The notes: generated from the sequence alone by a model not told the origin. A stretch of 64,000 bases of DNA from Micromonospora sp. C95 (GCF_018070465.1 NZ_JAGPXT010000007.1:208910-272909), one strand, 5' to 3'; positions 46,938-55,706 are shown, counted from the first letter of the stretch. Translations and numbers: made by a program.

Positions 46938-48169
46938 GACACACCCGCCGACGTCGCAGCCGGTGCGGGCGTGAGCTGGCCGCCACGGCGCAGCAGCCAC
47001 ACCGCACCGGCCGACCCGAGCCCGACGCCGGCGGTGAGCAGCCACGCCGCCGGGGGCACGCCGGCGGAGCTGCCCACCGCCGCACCGACGGCGGCGGTGC
47101 AGCCGGCGGCGAGAATCCCGGACACCAGGTAGAACAGGCCGAAGTAGGTGCCGGTCAGGCGCTGCCCGGCGAAGGCGGGGATCAGCTCCAGGACGAACGG
47201 CTGGGTGATCATCACCCCGACGGTGAGCAGGACGGCGGCGGCCAGTACCGGCAGCAGCCGCAACACCGGTGGCGCCGATTCCACCCGCAGCAGCGGCAGC
47301 AGGAAACCGGCTCCCATGACGGCCATGCCGGCCGTGATGCTCGCGCCGCGGCTGACGCGGCGATGCAGCCAGCCGGTCAGCGGCAGTTGCAGGGTGAGCG
47401 TCACGACGGTGGAGACGACGAACAGCACGGCCACCGCCACGGGCTGGCCGGTGACGTGTTCCGCCTGCACCGGCAGGATCAGGTACAACTGGGTCTGCAA
47501 CGCGAACATGCCGGCCAGCGCCACGCTGAAGGCCAGGAACCGGCGGTCGGCGATGCCGTCACGCCAGTCCTGCCAGACGGTGGCCTCGGTGGCGGTCACC
47601 GGTTGGGCGGGCAGCCAGATCACCTGCGCCACGGTGAGCGCGGCGAACACCGCCGCGGCGGTCAACGCGGCGATCCGAAAGTCGACGAGCAGCAGGGCGG
47701 AGCCCAGCAGTGGCCCGAGCAACGCGCCCGCGCTGGCGAACACGTTGAACAACGCGAACGCCTCGGCACGCCGGTCGGCGGCGGCCTGCGCCACGTAGCT
47801 GCGTACGGCCGGGTTGAACAGCGCCCCGGCCAGGCCGGACAGGATGGACGCGGCCAGCAGTAGCGGCAGCGACGTGCTGAGGGCGAACAGTCCGAAGCCG
47901 ACGGTACGCAGGGCGCAGCCGGTGATGATGACGCCGCGGGCACCGAGCCGGTCGGCGGCCGAGCCGCCCAGCAGGAACAGCCCTTGCTGGCTGAGGTTCC
48001 GCACGCCGAGCACGATGCCGATCACGGCGGCGGACAGGCCGACGTCGTCGGCCAGGTAGCCGGCGAGGTAGGGCAGCAGCAGGTAGAAGCCGACGTTGAC
48101 GCCGAACTGGTTGACCACCAGCAGCCGGATCGGCAACGGAAAGCCGCGCAGGGTGGTCCACGTGCTCAT
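46934..48169 (-). CDS. MFS exporter of the putative metallophore operon
   Basis: 411 residues, about twelve helices, of the drug/metallophore efflux type: LVVNQFGVNVGFYLLLPYLAGYLADDVGLSAAVIGIVLGVRNLSQQGLFLLGGSAADRLGARGV, including the motif-A GGSAADRLG. In staphylopine and related systems such a protein (CntE) exports the apo-metallophore. The start overlaps the epimerase stop (ATGA). Confidence 0.9.
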   Translation of the reverse strand: MSTWTTLRGFPLPIRLLVVNQFGVNVGFYLLLPYLAGYLADDVGLSAAVIGIVLGVRNLSQQGLFLLGGSAADRLGARGVIITGCALRTVGFGLFALSTSLPLLLAASILSGLAGALFNPAVRSYVAQAAADRRAEAFALFNVFASAGALLGPLLGSALLLVDFRIAALTAAAVFAALTVAQVIWLPAQPVTATEATVWQDWRDGIADRRFLAFSVALAGMFALQTQLYLILPVQAEHVTGQPVAVAVLFVVSTVVTLTLQLPLTGWLHRRVSRGASITAGMAVMGAGFLLPLLRVESAPPVLRLLPVLAAAVLLTVGVMITQPFVLELIPAFAGQRLTGTYFGLFYLVSGILAAGCTAAVGAAVGSSAGVPPAAWLLTAGVGLGSAGAVWLLRRGGQLTPAPAATSAGVS

Positions 48170-49188
48170 CGGGCCGCCCGCACGCCGAGACCGGGCTGGT
48201 CGGTCAGCCGCAGGAGGCCGTCGTGGCCGCCGATACCCGTCCACGGGTCGTCCGCGAGCAGCAGATGCCCGTCCAGGTCGATCCAGCGGGCATCCCCCGT
48301 CAGGTGCACCGCCGGCGCGATGCCCAGCGAGCTGGCCACCAGGCACCCCAGCATGAGGTCCAGGCCGTATCCACGGGCCGTGGCGGCGATCCGCTGCGCG
48401 GCGTGGATGCCGCCACACTTGGCGATCTTGATGTTGATGCCGGTGACCGCGCCCACCAGGACGTCGAGGTGTGCCACGGTCGCGGCGTCCTCGTCGGCGA
48501 TGACCGGTACGTCGGTGCGCGCGCTGATCCAGGCGAGCCGTCGCGGTGTGCCGGGCGCGATGGGTTGTTCGACGGCGTCGATACGGTGCCCACGCAGCGT
48601 GTCGAGCAACCGCACGGTCTGCTCGGCTGTCCAGGCGCCGTTGGGGTCGAGCACCAGCCGGGCATCCGGCATGGCGGCCCGCACGGCGGCGATCCGCGCC
48701 GGGTCGGCGGCGTCGCCGCACTTGACCTTGACCAGCTGGAAGCCGCGCCGAGCCAACGCCCGAGCGGCGCCGGCGGCGTCCTCCGGGCTGACCAGGCCGA
48801 TGGTGTAGGCCGTGGGCGCCGGGGAGAAGTCCGGCCGGCCGAGCCACTGGTGCACCGGCATCCCGGCGCGACGGCCCAGCAGGTCGTGCACGGCGGCGTC
48901 GAGGGCCGCCAGCACACCGGCGGGCAGCTCGGCGGCGAGCGCGGGCAGGTCCGCGAGCAGCCTCTCGGGTTCGCCGTAGCCGCGCACCCGGTGTCGGAGC
49001 CGGGCCAGCAGATCGAGGATGGCGACCAGGTCGAGGCCGTAGTAGACGCTCGTGACGACCTCGCCGTGGCCGGTGACGCCGTCGTGGGACAGATCGATCT
49101 GAACGGCGTCGCGGCCCGGCATCGTCGAGCGGGAGATCCGCAGCGGCTCACGCAGCCGCAGCGGGTAGGTGCGCCAGCCGAGTCTCAC
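48166..49188 (-). CDS. Dipeptide-epimerase-like enolase superfamily enzyme
   Basis: 340 residues. Enolase-superfamily residues: KVK (154-156), metal ligands Asp181 (VLDPNGAW), Glu207 (VEQP) and Asp232 (ADED), and a second Lys in NIKIAKCGG (254/257). This is the L-Ala-D/L-Glu epimerase/muconate cycloisomerase group. Its usual job is epimerisation at the alpha-carbon of the C-terminal residue of a dipeptide. In this operon it could set a D-configured centre after amide ligation. GTG 49188 overlaps the PLP gene stop. Confidence 0.87.
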   Translation of the reverse strand: MRLGWRTYPLRLREPLRISRSTMPGRDAVQIDLSHDGVTGHGEVVTSVYYGLDLVAILDLLARLRHRVRGYGEPERLLADLPALAAELPAGVLAALDAAVHDLLGRRAGMPVHQWLGRPDFSPAPTAYTIGLVSPEDAAGAARALARRGFQLVKVKCGDAADPARIAAVRAAMPDARLVLDPNGAWTAEQTVRLLDTLRGHRIDAVEQPIAPGTPRRLAWISARTDVPVIADEDAATVAHLDVLVGAVTGINIKIAKCGGIHAAQRIAATARGYGLDLMLGCLVASSLGIAPAVHLTGDARWIDLDGHLLLADDPWTGIGGHDGLLRLTDQPGLGVRAAR

Positions 49189-50261
49189 ACCGGCACCGCC
49201 AGCCGGCGCAGCGGGTCGAGGACGGTCCGGCAGCGACTCCACCGGGTGACCTCCACGGCGTTCGGGTGCGGAATCTCGATCGGGTGGGCCGGGGCGGGGG
49301 CGAACAGGCCGTGGGCGGCGCAGAACGTGTCGTCGAAGATCGAATCGAGGTAGCGGTGCGGGCCGTCCGGAAAGATGGTGACCACCCGGGCACCGGGCTG
49401 CATGCGGCTGATCCACGCGGCGACCCGGGCGACGGCGCCGGTGCTCCAACCGCCGGTGACGAAGGCCGAGCGGGCCAGCCGGCGGCAGGTGTCCACCGCC
49501 TCCACCGGGCCGATCCAGTGCACCTCGTCGAAGGCGGTGTAGTCGACGTTGCGGGGAAAGATGCTGCTGCCCAGCCCGCGCATGAGCCGTGGCCGCGCGG
49601 GCTGGCCGAAGATCGTCGAGCCGACCGTGTCGACACCGACCAGCCGCATCCGGGGCCAGCGCCCCCGCAGTGCCCGGGCCAGGCCGGCACTGTGCCCGCC
49701 GGTGCCGACGCTGCACACCAGCACGTCGACGACCTCGACCTGCCCGGTCAGCTCGGCGGCGAGGGTGTGGTAGCCGGCGGCGTTGTCCGGGTTGTGGTAC
49801 TGGTCGGGCCAGTAGGCATCGGGTGTGCGGGCGATGATCTCGTGCAGTCGGTCCAGGCGGGCCTGTTGCCACCCGCCGACCGGGTGCGGCCGCTCGACCT
49901 GCTCGACCACCGCCCCGTACGCGGTCAGCAGCGCCCGCATCGGTCGTTCGATCTCGCGGTCCACCACGAGGATGACCGGATGGCCCAGGGCCTGGCCGGC
50001 GAACGCCAGGCCGATGCCGAGAGTGCCGCTGGTGGATTCCACCACGGTGGCTCCCGGCCGAAGGTCGCCGCGCTGCCGGGCGGCCTGGAGCATGGCCACG
50101 GCGGCGCGCGCTTTCATGCCGCCGGGGTGCAGATACTCCACCTTTGCGTGGAAGCCGCCGTGCGGGTGCGGCAGCGGGGTGTCGACGAACGCCACCGGGG
50201 AGCGGCCCAGCAGGTCCAACAGGTGCGGAGCGCACGTCGCCGGCGCGGGGTCGATCAGCAT
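49185..50261 (-). CDS. Cysteine-synthase-like PLP enzyme, SbnA-like
   Basis: 358 residues. The fold II site is GGMKAR with Lys50 as Schiff base, STSGTLG (76-82) and the phosphate loop GTGGHSAG. The canonical GSxKDR is replaced by GGMKAR and TSGNTG by TSGTLG. Members of the SbnA group make N-(1-amino-1-carboxyl-2-ethyl)-glutamate or 2,3-diaminopropionate precursors for siderophores. The C-terminal tail (about 320-358) is longer than in cysteine synthases. ATG 50261 overlaps the DUF364 stop by seven bases. Confidence 0.87.
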   Translation of the reverse strand: MLIDPAPATCAPHLLDLLGRSPVAFVDTPLPHPHGGFHAKVEYLHPGGMKARAAVAMLQAARQRGDLRPGATVVESTSGTLGIGLAFAGQALGHPVILVVDREIERPMRALLTAYGAVVEQVERPHPVGGWQQARLDRLHEIIARTPDAYWPDQYHNPDNAAGYHTLAAELTGQVEVVDVLVCSVGTGGHSAGLARALRGRWPRMRLVGVDTVGSTIFGQPARPRLMRGLGSSIFPRNVDYTAFDEVHWIGPVEAVDTCRRLARSAFVTGGWSTGAVARVAAWISRMQPGARVVTIFPDGPHRYLDSIFDDTFCAAHGLFAPAPAHPIEIPHPNAVEVTRWSRCRTVLDPLRRLAVPV

Positions 50262-51106
50262 GATGACGGCCCGACGGCGGCGCGGTAGCGGTACAGCGTG
50301 GTCGGTCCGCCGTCGAGCCAGAAGAACGGGTACGGTTCGGCGGACACGGCGCTGAGCCCGGCGCCGAGGAAGCACGGCAGGACGGCGCTGCCGGTCTGCG
50401 CGAAGGCGACCATCGGTTTGCCGGTGGTACGCGCGTGCCGCAGCAGCGGCTCGAAGGTGCCGTTGCCGAGCGTCATGCCGGACACCAGCAGCGCGTCGCA
50501 GCGGTCCAGCAGGACGGCGGCGTCCGGCAGGCACGGCTCGTCCCACTCGGTGCTGCCGCCCGCCAGGTCGCAGGGCAGGTAGCTGACGCCGCGCCGGCGC
50601 AACTGCCCGAGCAGTGAGTTGACCACGCCGACGACCAGGACGCGCTGCCCCGGTTCCACCGCTGTCAGGTCCACCACCGCGGCGGCTCTGGCGGTCGACT
50701 TGGCCAGCGAGGTGCCGGCGGGGATGGTGACCGTGTCGTCGGCGGCGTGTGCGTGCGGGCGGGCGGCGGCGAGGTAGGCGTCCAGGACCGCGACGCGGAC
50801 CGCCGGCACCGGGTGGGTGAGCAGCTCCGCGACGCTGCGGCCCACGCAGTCGTACGCGACCTCGTCGGTAAGCTCGTCCGGCTCCGTCGCGCAGGACCCG
50901 ACGGTGACGCCCACCCGCAGACTCAGCACCTGGTTGCGGTAGCTGCGGCCGCGCCCGGCGTGCCGGGCACCCTGCCGGGTGGTGAACGCGACGCTCACCT
51001 GCTCGGTGGTCGGGTCAGGCCCGAGCCGGCCCGCGCAGACGGCTTCGATCAGGTCCGTCACGGACGCGAACGGCACACCGGTCTCCACCGGTGCGGGTGT
51101 CGTCAC
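50255..51106 (-). CDS. DUF364/DUF4213 (putative heavy-metal chelation) protein
   Basis: 283 residues. N-terminal enolase-N-like part (about 1-110; YRNQVLSLRVGVTVGS) and C-terminal Rossmann-like part (about 130-283; VEPGQRVLVVGVVNSLLGQL, LLVSGMTLGNGTFEPLLRHA) match DUF4213 plus DUF364, the family first labelled heavy-metal chelation. Its reaction is not established. GTG 51106 overlaps the ATP-grasp stop. Confidence 0.8.
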   Translation of the reverse strand: MTTPAPVETGVPFASVTDLIEAVCAGRLGPDPTTEQVSVAFTTRQGARHAGRGRSYRNQVLSLRVGVTVGSCATEPDELTDEVAYDCVGRSVAELLTHPVPAVRVAVLDAYLAAARPHAHAADDTVTIPAGTSLAKSTARAAAVVDLTAVEPGQRVLVVGVVNSLLGQLRRRGVSYLPCDLAGGSTEWDEPCLPDAAVLLDRCDALLVSGMTLGNGTFEPLLRHARTTGKPMVAFAQTGSAVLPCFLGAGLSAVSAEPYPFFWLDGGPTTLYRYRAAVGPSSC

Positions 51107-52377
51107 GCCAGCGCCCCGGTCAGCTCGTCGGCGTACCGCACCTTCAGGCCGGCGACCAGTTCCTCGGCCCGGGCGCGGGCGCCGAGGCCGGTGGTGTCCA
51201 CGGTCATGACGTGACCGAGGTAGGCGTTGTTGCTCACCGCGTCGCCGGTGCGATGCCCGGCGGCCGGCACCGCCCAGTCGACGACGTCGGGCGCTGCGGC
51301 CAGCGTGGCGGCACCGTCAATCCCGGCGACGGTGCCGGCGCGGGACGGCAGCAGGAACGAGATGGCCGCGCTGCGCACGCCCGTGTCGGAAACCGTGAGG
51401 TCCGGCTGTTCGCCGAGGGCGAGCTGGGTGTACACCATGGGCAGATCAACCCCGGTCCCCCGCCGGACCAGCTCGGTGATCTGGTTGCCCGCCGGACGAG
51501 GGTTGATCTCCACCACCCGTGGCCCGGCGGCCGTGAGCCGCAACTCGGTGTGCGCCACGCCCCGGTCGAAGCCGACCGCGGCGAGAGCGGCGGTCGTCAT
51601 GTCGCCCACCGCGGCGACCGCCGCGGCGTCCAGCGCGGCGGGGAACATGTGCCCCGTCTCGACGAACCACGGCTCACCGGCCAGGCTCTTGTCCGTCACG
51701 CCGAGCACCGTCGTCGCGCCGTCGACGGTGACGGTCTCGACGCTGACCTCCGGCCCGACCAGCACCTCCTCCAGCAGCACCCGCGGTGAGCGCCGCTGGC
51801 CGCGGGCGTTGACCGGGAACTCGTCGAGGGCGTCGAAGGCCGCACGCAGTTCGGTCAGGTCGGTCACCAGCCGGACGAGCATCCCGGCGCACAGGTCGAC
51901 CGGCTTGACCACCAGCGGGAAGCCCAGCGTACGCGCGGCGGCCTGCGTACCCGGCCAGTCCTCGGTGACCGCGAACGCCGGACCGGGCAGGCCGGCCATC
52001 CGCATCCGCTGCCGCGCCAGGTCCTTGCGGCAGGCGTGCTCGACGGCCTCCGGTCGAGCACCCGGTAGACCCAGGTGTGCAGCCAGCCGGGCAACGGTGC
52101 CGAGGTAGTAGTCGCAGGACGTGATGACTCCGTCGAAGCGCAGCACCTCGTGCAGTCGCTGGACCTGGGGCAGCAGCATGTCCAGGTCGTTGGTCTCGGC
52201 GGTGATCACGTTGTCCGCGGTGAGCAGCTGGTGCGCCGCCACGCCGTTGCCCTGGCGCAGGTAGTGGTGCAGGTTCCTGGTCAGGAAGGTGAACCGATGC
52301 CCTGCTTCCCGGATCGCCCGGGGCAGCAGGGTGCTCATCGCACCGACCCAGCTCTCGACCACCAACAGATGTCCCAC
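51103..52377 (-). CDS. ATP-grasp carboxylate-amine ligase
   Basis: 424 residues. N-terminal VGHLLVVESWVGAMSTLLPRA, ATP-binding lysine in FPLVVKPVDLCAG, EEVLVGPEVSVETV and the metal-binding segment VVEINPRPAGNQITELV are ATP-grasp hallmarks, closest in style to DdaF/BacD-like amino acid ligases. It should join an amino acid carboxylate to an amine. GTG 52377 has GGGAG six to seven bases upstream; a longer frame starting at ATG 52431 would contain the Zur-like box. First gene of the ten-gene operon. Confidence 0.9.
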   Translation of the reverse strand: MGHLLVVESWVGAMSTLLPRAIREAGHRFTFLTRNLHHYLRQGNGVAAHQLLTADNVITAETNDLDMLLPQVQRLHEVLRFDGVITSCDYYLGTVARLAAHLGLPGARPEAVEHACRKDLARQRMRMAGLPGPAFAVTEDWPGTQAAARTLGFPLVVKPVDLCAGMLVRLVTDLTELRAAFDALDEFPVNARGQRRSPRVLLEEVLVGPEVSVETVTVDGATTVLGVTDKSLAGEPWFVETGHMFPAALDAAAVAAVGDMTTAALAAVGFDRGVAHTELRLTAAGPRVVEINPRPAGNQITELVRRGTGVDLPMVYTQLALGEQPDLTVSDTGVRSAAISFLLPSRAGTVAGIDGAATLAAAPDVVDWAVPAAGHRTGDAVSNNAYLGHVMTVDTTGLGARARAEELVAGLKVRYADELTGALA

Positions 52378-52415
52378 CGCGCACTCCCGACGTCCAGGGA
52401 TCCCCGACCACCAGA

Positions 52416-52430
52416 CGATAACGGTTGTCA
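52416..52430. promoter_or_regulatory. Fur-family (Zur-like) 7-1-7 box upstream of the ATP-grasp operon
   Basis: CGATAAC-G-GTTGTCA is a 15-bp imperfect palindrome with the Fur-family 7-1-7 spacing and the GA.AA..TT.TC core typical of actinobacterial Zur sites (TGAAAAT-N-ATTTTCA type). On the coding strand it reads TGACAACCGTTATCG and ends about 39 bp before the GTG at 52377. Two arm pairs mismatch. Which Fur-family protein binds (Zur or another) is inferred from this match only. Confidence 0.6.
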
Positions 52431-52573
52431 TTTGCGATGGCTAGTTGGCTCCCCCCGGGCAGCACTGAAAGTCCTCATCACCGCGGCCGGCCGACACCGA
52501 AGAAACCGGCGTCGCCTCGTGGATCTGCCCGACATCGGGTCAGCCGTACGATCGAACGGGGCGGCCGATGCGT

Positions 52574-52987
52574 TCAGCGGCTCGCCGACGAACCGGGACC
52601 AGTTGGCCACCGACCGACCGCCACCACGACGGACGCGACACCGAGCAGAATTGTCACCAGGGTCATGGCTGGTGCGAGGACCAGCAGGTTGGCGACGCTG
52701 GCACCGACCATGACGCAGGCCATGCCGAGGCCGGCGAGCGTCGCCAGACGCGGGACCAGCAGACCGACCCCGCCGGCCAGCTCGACGGCACCGGTGAGAT
52801 ACCGAAGCCACTGACCGAGGCCGATCGAGTCGAACGTCTGCACGGACGACGGTGCCCCGCTCAGCTTCGCCACCGCCACCGAGATGAAGACCGCCGCCAG
52901 GAGCACCTGTAGGCACCAGAGCGCCCCGGTCAGGAGTTGTCGCCGCGGTCGTACCGTTGCCGTCGGCGGGCGTCCGGGTGTCGTCAT
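52574..52987 (-). CDS. DoxX-like membrane protein
   Basis: 137 residues, four helices: GALWCLQVLLAAVFISVAVAKLSG, YLTGAVELAGGVGLLVPRLATLAGLGMACVMVGA and VANLLVLAPAMTLVTILLGVASVVVAV. The pattern VAKL followed by TGAVELAGGVGLL is typical of DoxX. GGGGAG precedes the ATG at 52987; longer frames upstream are poor. It lies upstream of the ATP-grasp operon on the same strand but 196 bp away, with the Zur-like box between them. Confidence 0.82.
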   Translation of the reverse strand: MTTPGRPPTATVRPRRQLLTGALWCLQVLLAAVFISVAVAKLSGAPSSVQTFDSIGLGQWLRYLTGAVELAGGVGLLVPRLATLAGLGMACVMVGASVANLLVLAPAMTLVTILLGVASVVVAVGRWPTGPGSSASR

Positions 52988-53237
52988 CGGCACGCTCCCC
53001 GTGTCATCTCGTCCGAGAGCCGTAAGGCTTCTCTCCTCCGCCACCATGGAGACTCCCAGAACCGATCACCGGCCGGCACCACGCAATCGCGCGATTGTCG
53101 GAGCGAATCGCGCCAGCCATCGGCGCCCATTCGGCTCGGATCACGTGGACACGTCATTGCCCGTACCGCCAGCGCTTTTAGTATATGCCACGGGGAATGA
53201 CCGCCGCTTTCGAATCAACACGAGCAGGTGTGTGTAA

Positions 53238-54557
53238 ATGCTGACGGACAATCCGGCCATCTTTTTCGCAATTATTTCGCTGCTTGCGCTATCGATTCAC
53301 CTTTATCTGTGGGCGCGGCTCGTGCGGTCCACCACCTTCCCCGGCACCTGGCGTCGGATCGGTACGGCAGTGATCGTCGTCCTCGGGCTCGTCGGCGTCA
53401 TCGGTTTCGCGGTCACCCGGACCGTCGGCGTGGACGCCTGGTGGCTGGCGTGGGCGGGTTATGGGTGGATCGCCCTGATGTTCTACCTGCTGCTCTCTCT
53501 CCTGGTGCTGGAAATCCCGCGGCTGGCGCTCACCCTCTGGTGGCGCCGTAGCGGCCGAACGGCCACGGCCGAGGTGCCCCGCCCCCGGTCCGAGTCACCG
53601 GCGACCTCGGTCGCCATGGTGGGTCCACCGACTCCGCAACGGCCGGTCGGCGGAGCGACGACGCGTCCCCGGCCGACGAACGGGAACAGACCTGCGCATC
53701 GGAGTTCCGGGCCCGCCAACCCGGACCGTCGACTCCTGCTTTCTCGGGTCTGCGCTCTCGCGGCATGCGGAGTGGCGGCGGGTGTCACCGGCTACGGTTT
53801 GCGCACCGCGTTCAGTGATCTGCGTACGACGCGGGTCCGGATCCCCCTGGCCAAGCTCGATCCACGCCTCTCCGGTTTTCGTATCGGCGTCGTGAGCGAC
53901 ACCCACTTCGGCCCCTTCATCCACCGCGAGATGGCAGAACGGATCGTTCGAATCGTCGACCGCGAACAGCCCGACATGGTGGTCATTCTGGGCGACCTGG
54001 CAGATGGCACGGTGGCCGAGATCGGGCGCGACACCGAGCCACTGCGGCAGTTGCGGTCCCGGCACGGCACCTACTTCGTGACCGGCAACCACGAGTACTC
54101 CTCCGGGGTCGAGGAGTGGGTCGACCAGGTGCGTGAGTTGGGGATCCGGCCGCTCCTCAACGAGCGGGTGGAGATCGCGTCCGGAGGCGCCGCCTTCGAC
54201 CTGGCTGGCGTCAACGACGTCATGGCCCCGATGTACGACCGGCAGGGCCCGGACTTCGCCACGGCGCTGCGTGATCGGGACCCGGCCCGCTTTTCACTCC
54301 TCCTGGCACACCAGCCCGTGCAACTGCACACGGCCGTGCAGTACGGCGTCGACCTGCAACTGTCGGGACACACCCACGGTGGACAGACCGCACCCTTCGA
54401 CCGGCTCGTCGGATTGCAGCAGCCAGTCGTCGCGGGCTTGGCGAAGAAGCAGGACACCTCGATCTTCGTCACCCGGGGCGCCGGCTTCTTCGGTCCGCCA
54501 GTGCGAGCCGGAATCCCGCCCGAGATGGCCATCGTCGAGCTACAGGCTCGGGGGTGA
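53238..54557 (+). CDS. YkuE-like membrane-anchored metallophosphoesterase
   Basis: 439 residues. Three or four hydrophobic segments in the first about 100, a low-complexity linker, another segment (CALAACGVAAGVTGYGLRTAF), then a calcineurin-like domain with DTH (VVSDTHFGPF), GDLADG, GNHE and GHTHGGQ. YkuE-type enzymes act on the outside of the membrane on phospholipids or teichoic acid. The upstream AT-rich patch (53170-53237) likely holds the promoter. It overlaps the next gene by 4 bp. Confidence 0.88.
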   Translation: MLTDNPAIFFAIISLLALSIHLYLWARLVRSTTFPGTWRRIGTAVIVVLGLVGVIGFAVTRTVGVDAWWLAWAGYGWIALMFYLLLSLLVLEIPRLALTLWWRRSGRTATAEVPRPRSESPATSVAMVGPPTPQRPVGGATTRPRPTNGNRPAHRSSGPANPDRRLLLSRVCALAACGVAAGVTGYGLRTAFSDLRTTRVRIPLAKLDPRLSGFRIGVVSDTHFGPFIHREMAERIVRIVDREQPDMVVILGDLADGTVAEIGRDTEPLRQLRSRHGTYFVTGNHEYSSGVEEWVDQVRELGIRPLLNERVEIASGGAAFDLAGVNDVMAPMYDRQGPDFATALRDRDPARFSLLLAHQPVQLHTAVQYGVDLQLSGHTHGGQTAPFDRLVGLQQPVVAGLAKKQDTSIFVTRGAGFFGPPVRAGIPPEMAIVELQARG

Positions 54558-55249
54558 ACCCGATGGACGGAGCAGCGGAAGCAGGTGCGCGGCCGGGTGC
54601 CGGTGTCCGTACCAGAGGCGGTGCGATGATCGAACGGGGTGTGCCACGACTGGCGAGGGGATCGAGTCCCTGGCTCGTCCCGGCGGTGGCGCTGACTGCC
54701 GTCACGGCGGCCGCATCGCGATGGTCACGGCCGTGCGCGCTCGCCGCACCACCCTTGGCCGCGGTTACCGGACTGATGCTGTGGTTCTTCCGCGACCCCG
54801 AGCGGGAGCCTGCCCAGGGTCTCGTGCTCTCCCCCGCCGACGGCTTCGTACAGCGCATTGATTCCTGCCCCGACGGCCGTACCCGGGTCTCCATCTTCAT
54901 GAGCCCGCTTGACGTCCACGTCAACCGTGCTCCGTGCGACGGTGTCGTGGTCTCGGTAGAGCACATCTCGGGCGGGTACCTTCCTGCCTTCAACAAGGAC
55001 AGCGAACGGAACGAGCGGGTCGTGTGGCGCCTCGACACGGCGCTCGGCGAGCTGGAATTCGTGCAGATCGCCGGTACCGTGGCGCGACGCATCGTGCCCT
55101 ACGTGGCGGCCGGCGAGGCAGTCCGCCGAGGCGAACGCATGGGGCTGATCCGGTTCGGCTCACGGGTCGACGTGTACCTGCCTCCCGATGTCACCCCCAC
55201 CGTCGGCGTCGGCAAGAGAACACGTGCGGCACGCACACCCTTGGCATAG
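54554..55249 (+). CDS. Phosphatidylserine decarboxylase-like protein
   Basis: 231 residues. One or two membrane segments at the N-terminus, then FFRDPEREP, SPADGFVQRI, VSIFMSPLDVHVNRAPCDG and MGLIRFGSRVDVYLP, where Gly-Ser is the autocleavage point producing the pyruvoyl group. These are the diagnostic motifs of the short Psd/archaetidylserine-decarboxylase group. A phosphoesterase and this enzyme in one unit suggests lipid remodelling. The usual partner pssA is not next to it. Confidence 0.87.
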   Translation: MNPMDGAAEAGARPGAGVRTRGGAMIERGVPRLARGSSPWLVPAVALTAVTAAASRWSRPCALAAPPLAAVTGLMLWFFRDPEREPAQGLVLSPADGFVQRIDSCPDGRTRVSIFMSPLDVHVNRAPCDGVVVSVEHISGGYLPAFNKDSERNERVVWRLDTALGELEFVQIAGTVARRIVPYVAAGEAVRRGERMGLIRFGSRVDVYLPPDVTPTVGVGKRTRAARTPLA

Positions 55250-55291
55250 CGGCGGCCGACGTCTGCCACCCCGCTGACGAAGGGAAGCTCG

Positions 55292-55672
55292 ATGACCACC
55301 CAGGAAGACATCCGGTCGACCACGGCAGACAGGCACGGCTTCAGCGAGGTCGGGCCAGACGACACGGAGGCTTACGTCGAACTGCAACAGAGCCTCGCGT
55401 TCACTCGGCTCCGGTCACGATCGCGTCGTTACCTCGTCTCGATGGCTGCCCTGTTCCTCGCCGTCTTCGCCGGCATCGTCGCACTCATGAGCTGGACATC
55501 CGAGCCGCAGGGCGGCTCCAGCGTCGCCGGCATCGACCTCACCCTGGTGCTTGCCGCCGGGTTGCTCGTACTTCCCTGCGTCGTCACCGTCATCCACCTG
55601 GTCTACACGCGCCGTCGTCTTGATCCCCTCGCCGAGATCGTCCGGGCGCAGTTCGAGCGGAGCCGACGATGA
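55292..55672 (+). CDS. DUF485 membrane protein
   Basis: 126 residues with the DUF485 pattern: YVELQQSLAFTRLRSRSRRYLVSMAALFLAVFAGIVALM and LLVLPCVVTVIHLVYTRRRLDPLAEIVR. Two helices. DUF485 genes normally precede an acetate/solute symporter (yjcH-actP), as here. GGGAAG precedes the ATG. Confidence 0.88.
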   Translation: MTTQEDIRSTTADRHGFSEVGPDDTEAYVELQQSLAFTRLRSRSRRYLVSMAALFLAVFAGIVALMSWTSEPQGGSSVAGIDLTLVLAAGLLVLPCVVTVIHLVYTRRRLDPLAEIVRAQFERSRR

Positions 55673-55706
55673 CGCTCGGTCCGTCATACCGGGCACTGCC
55701 GTACTG

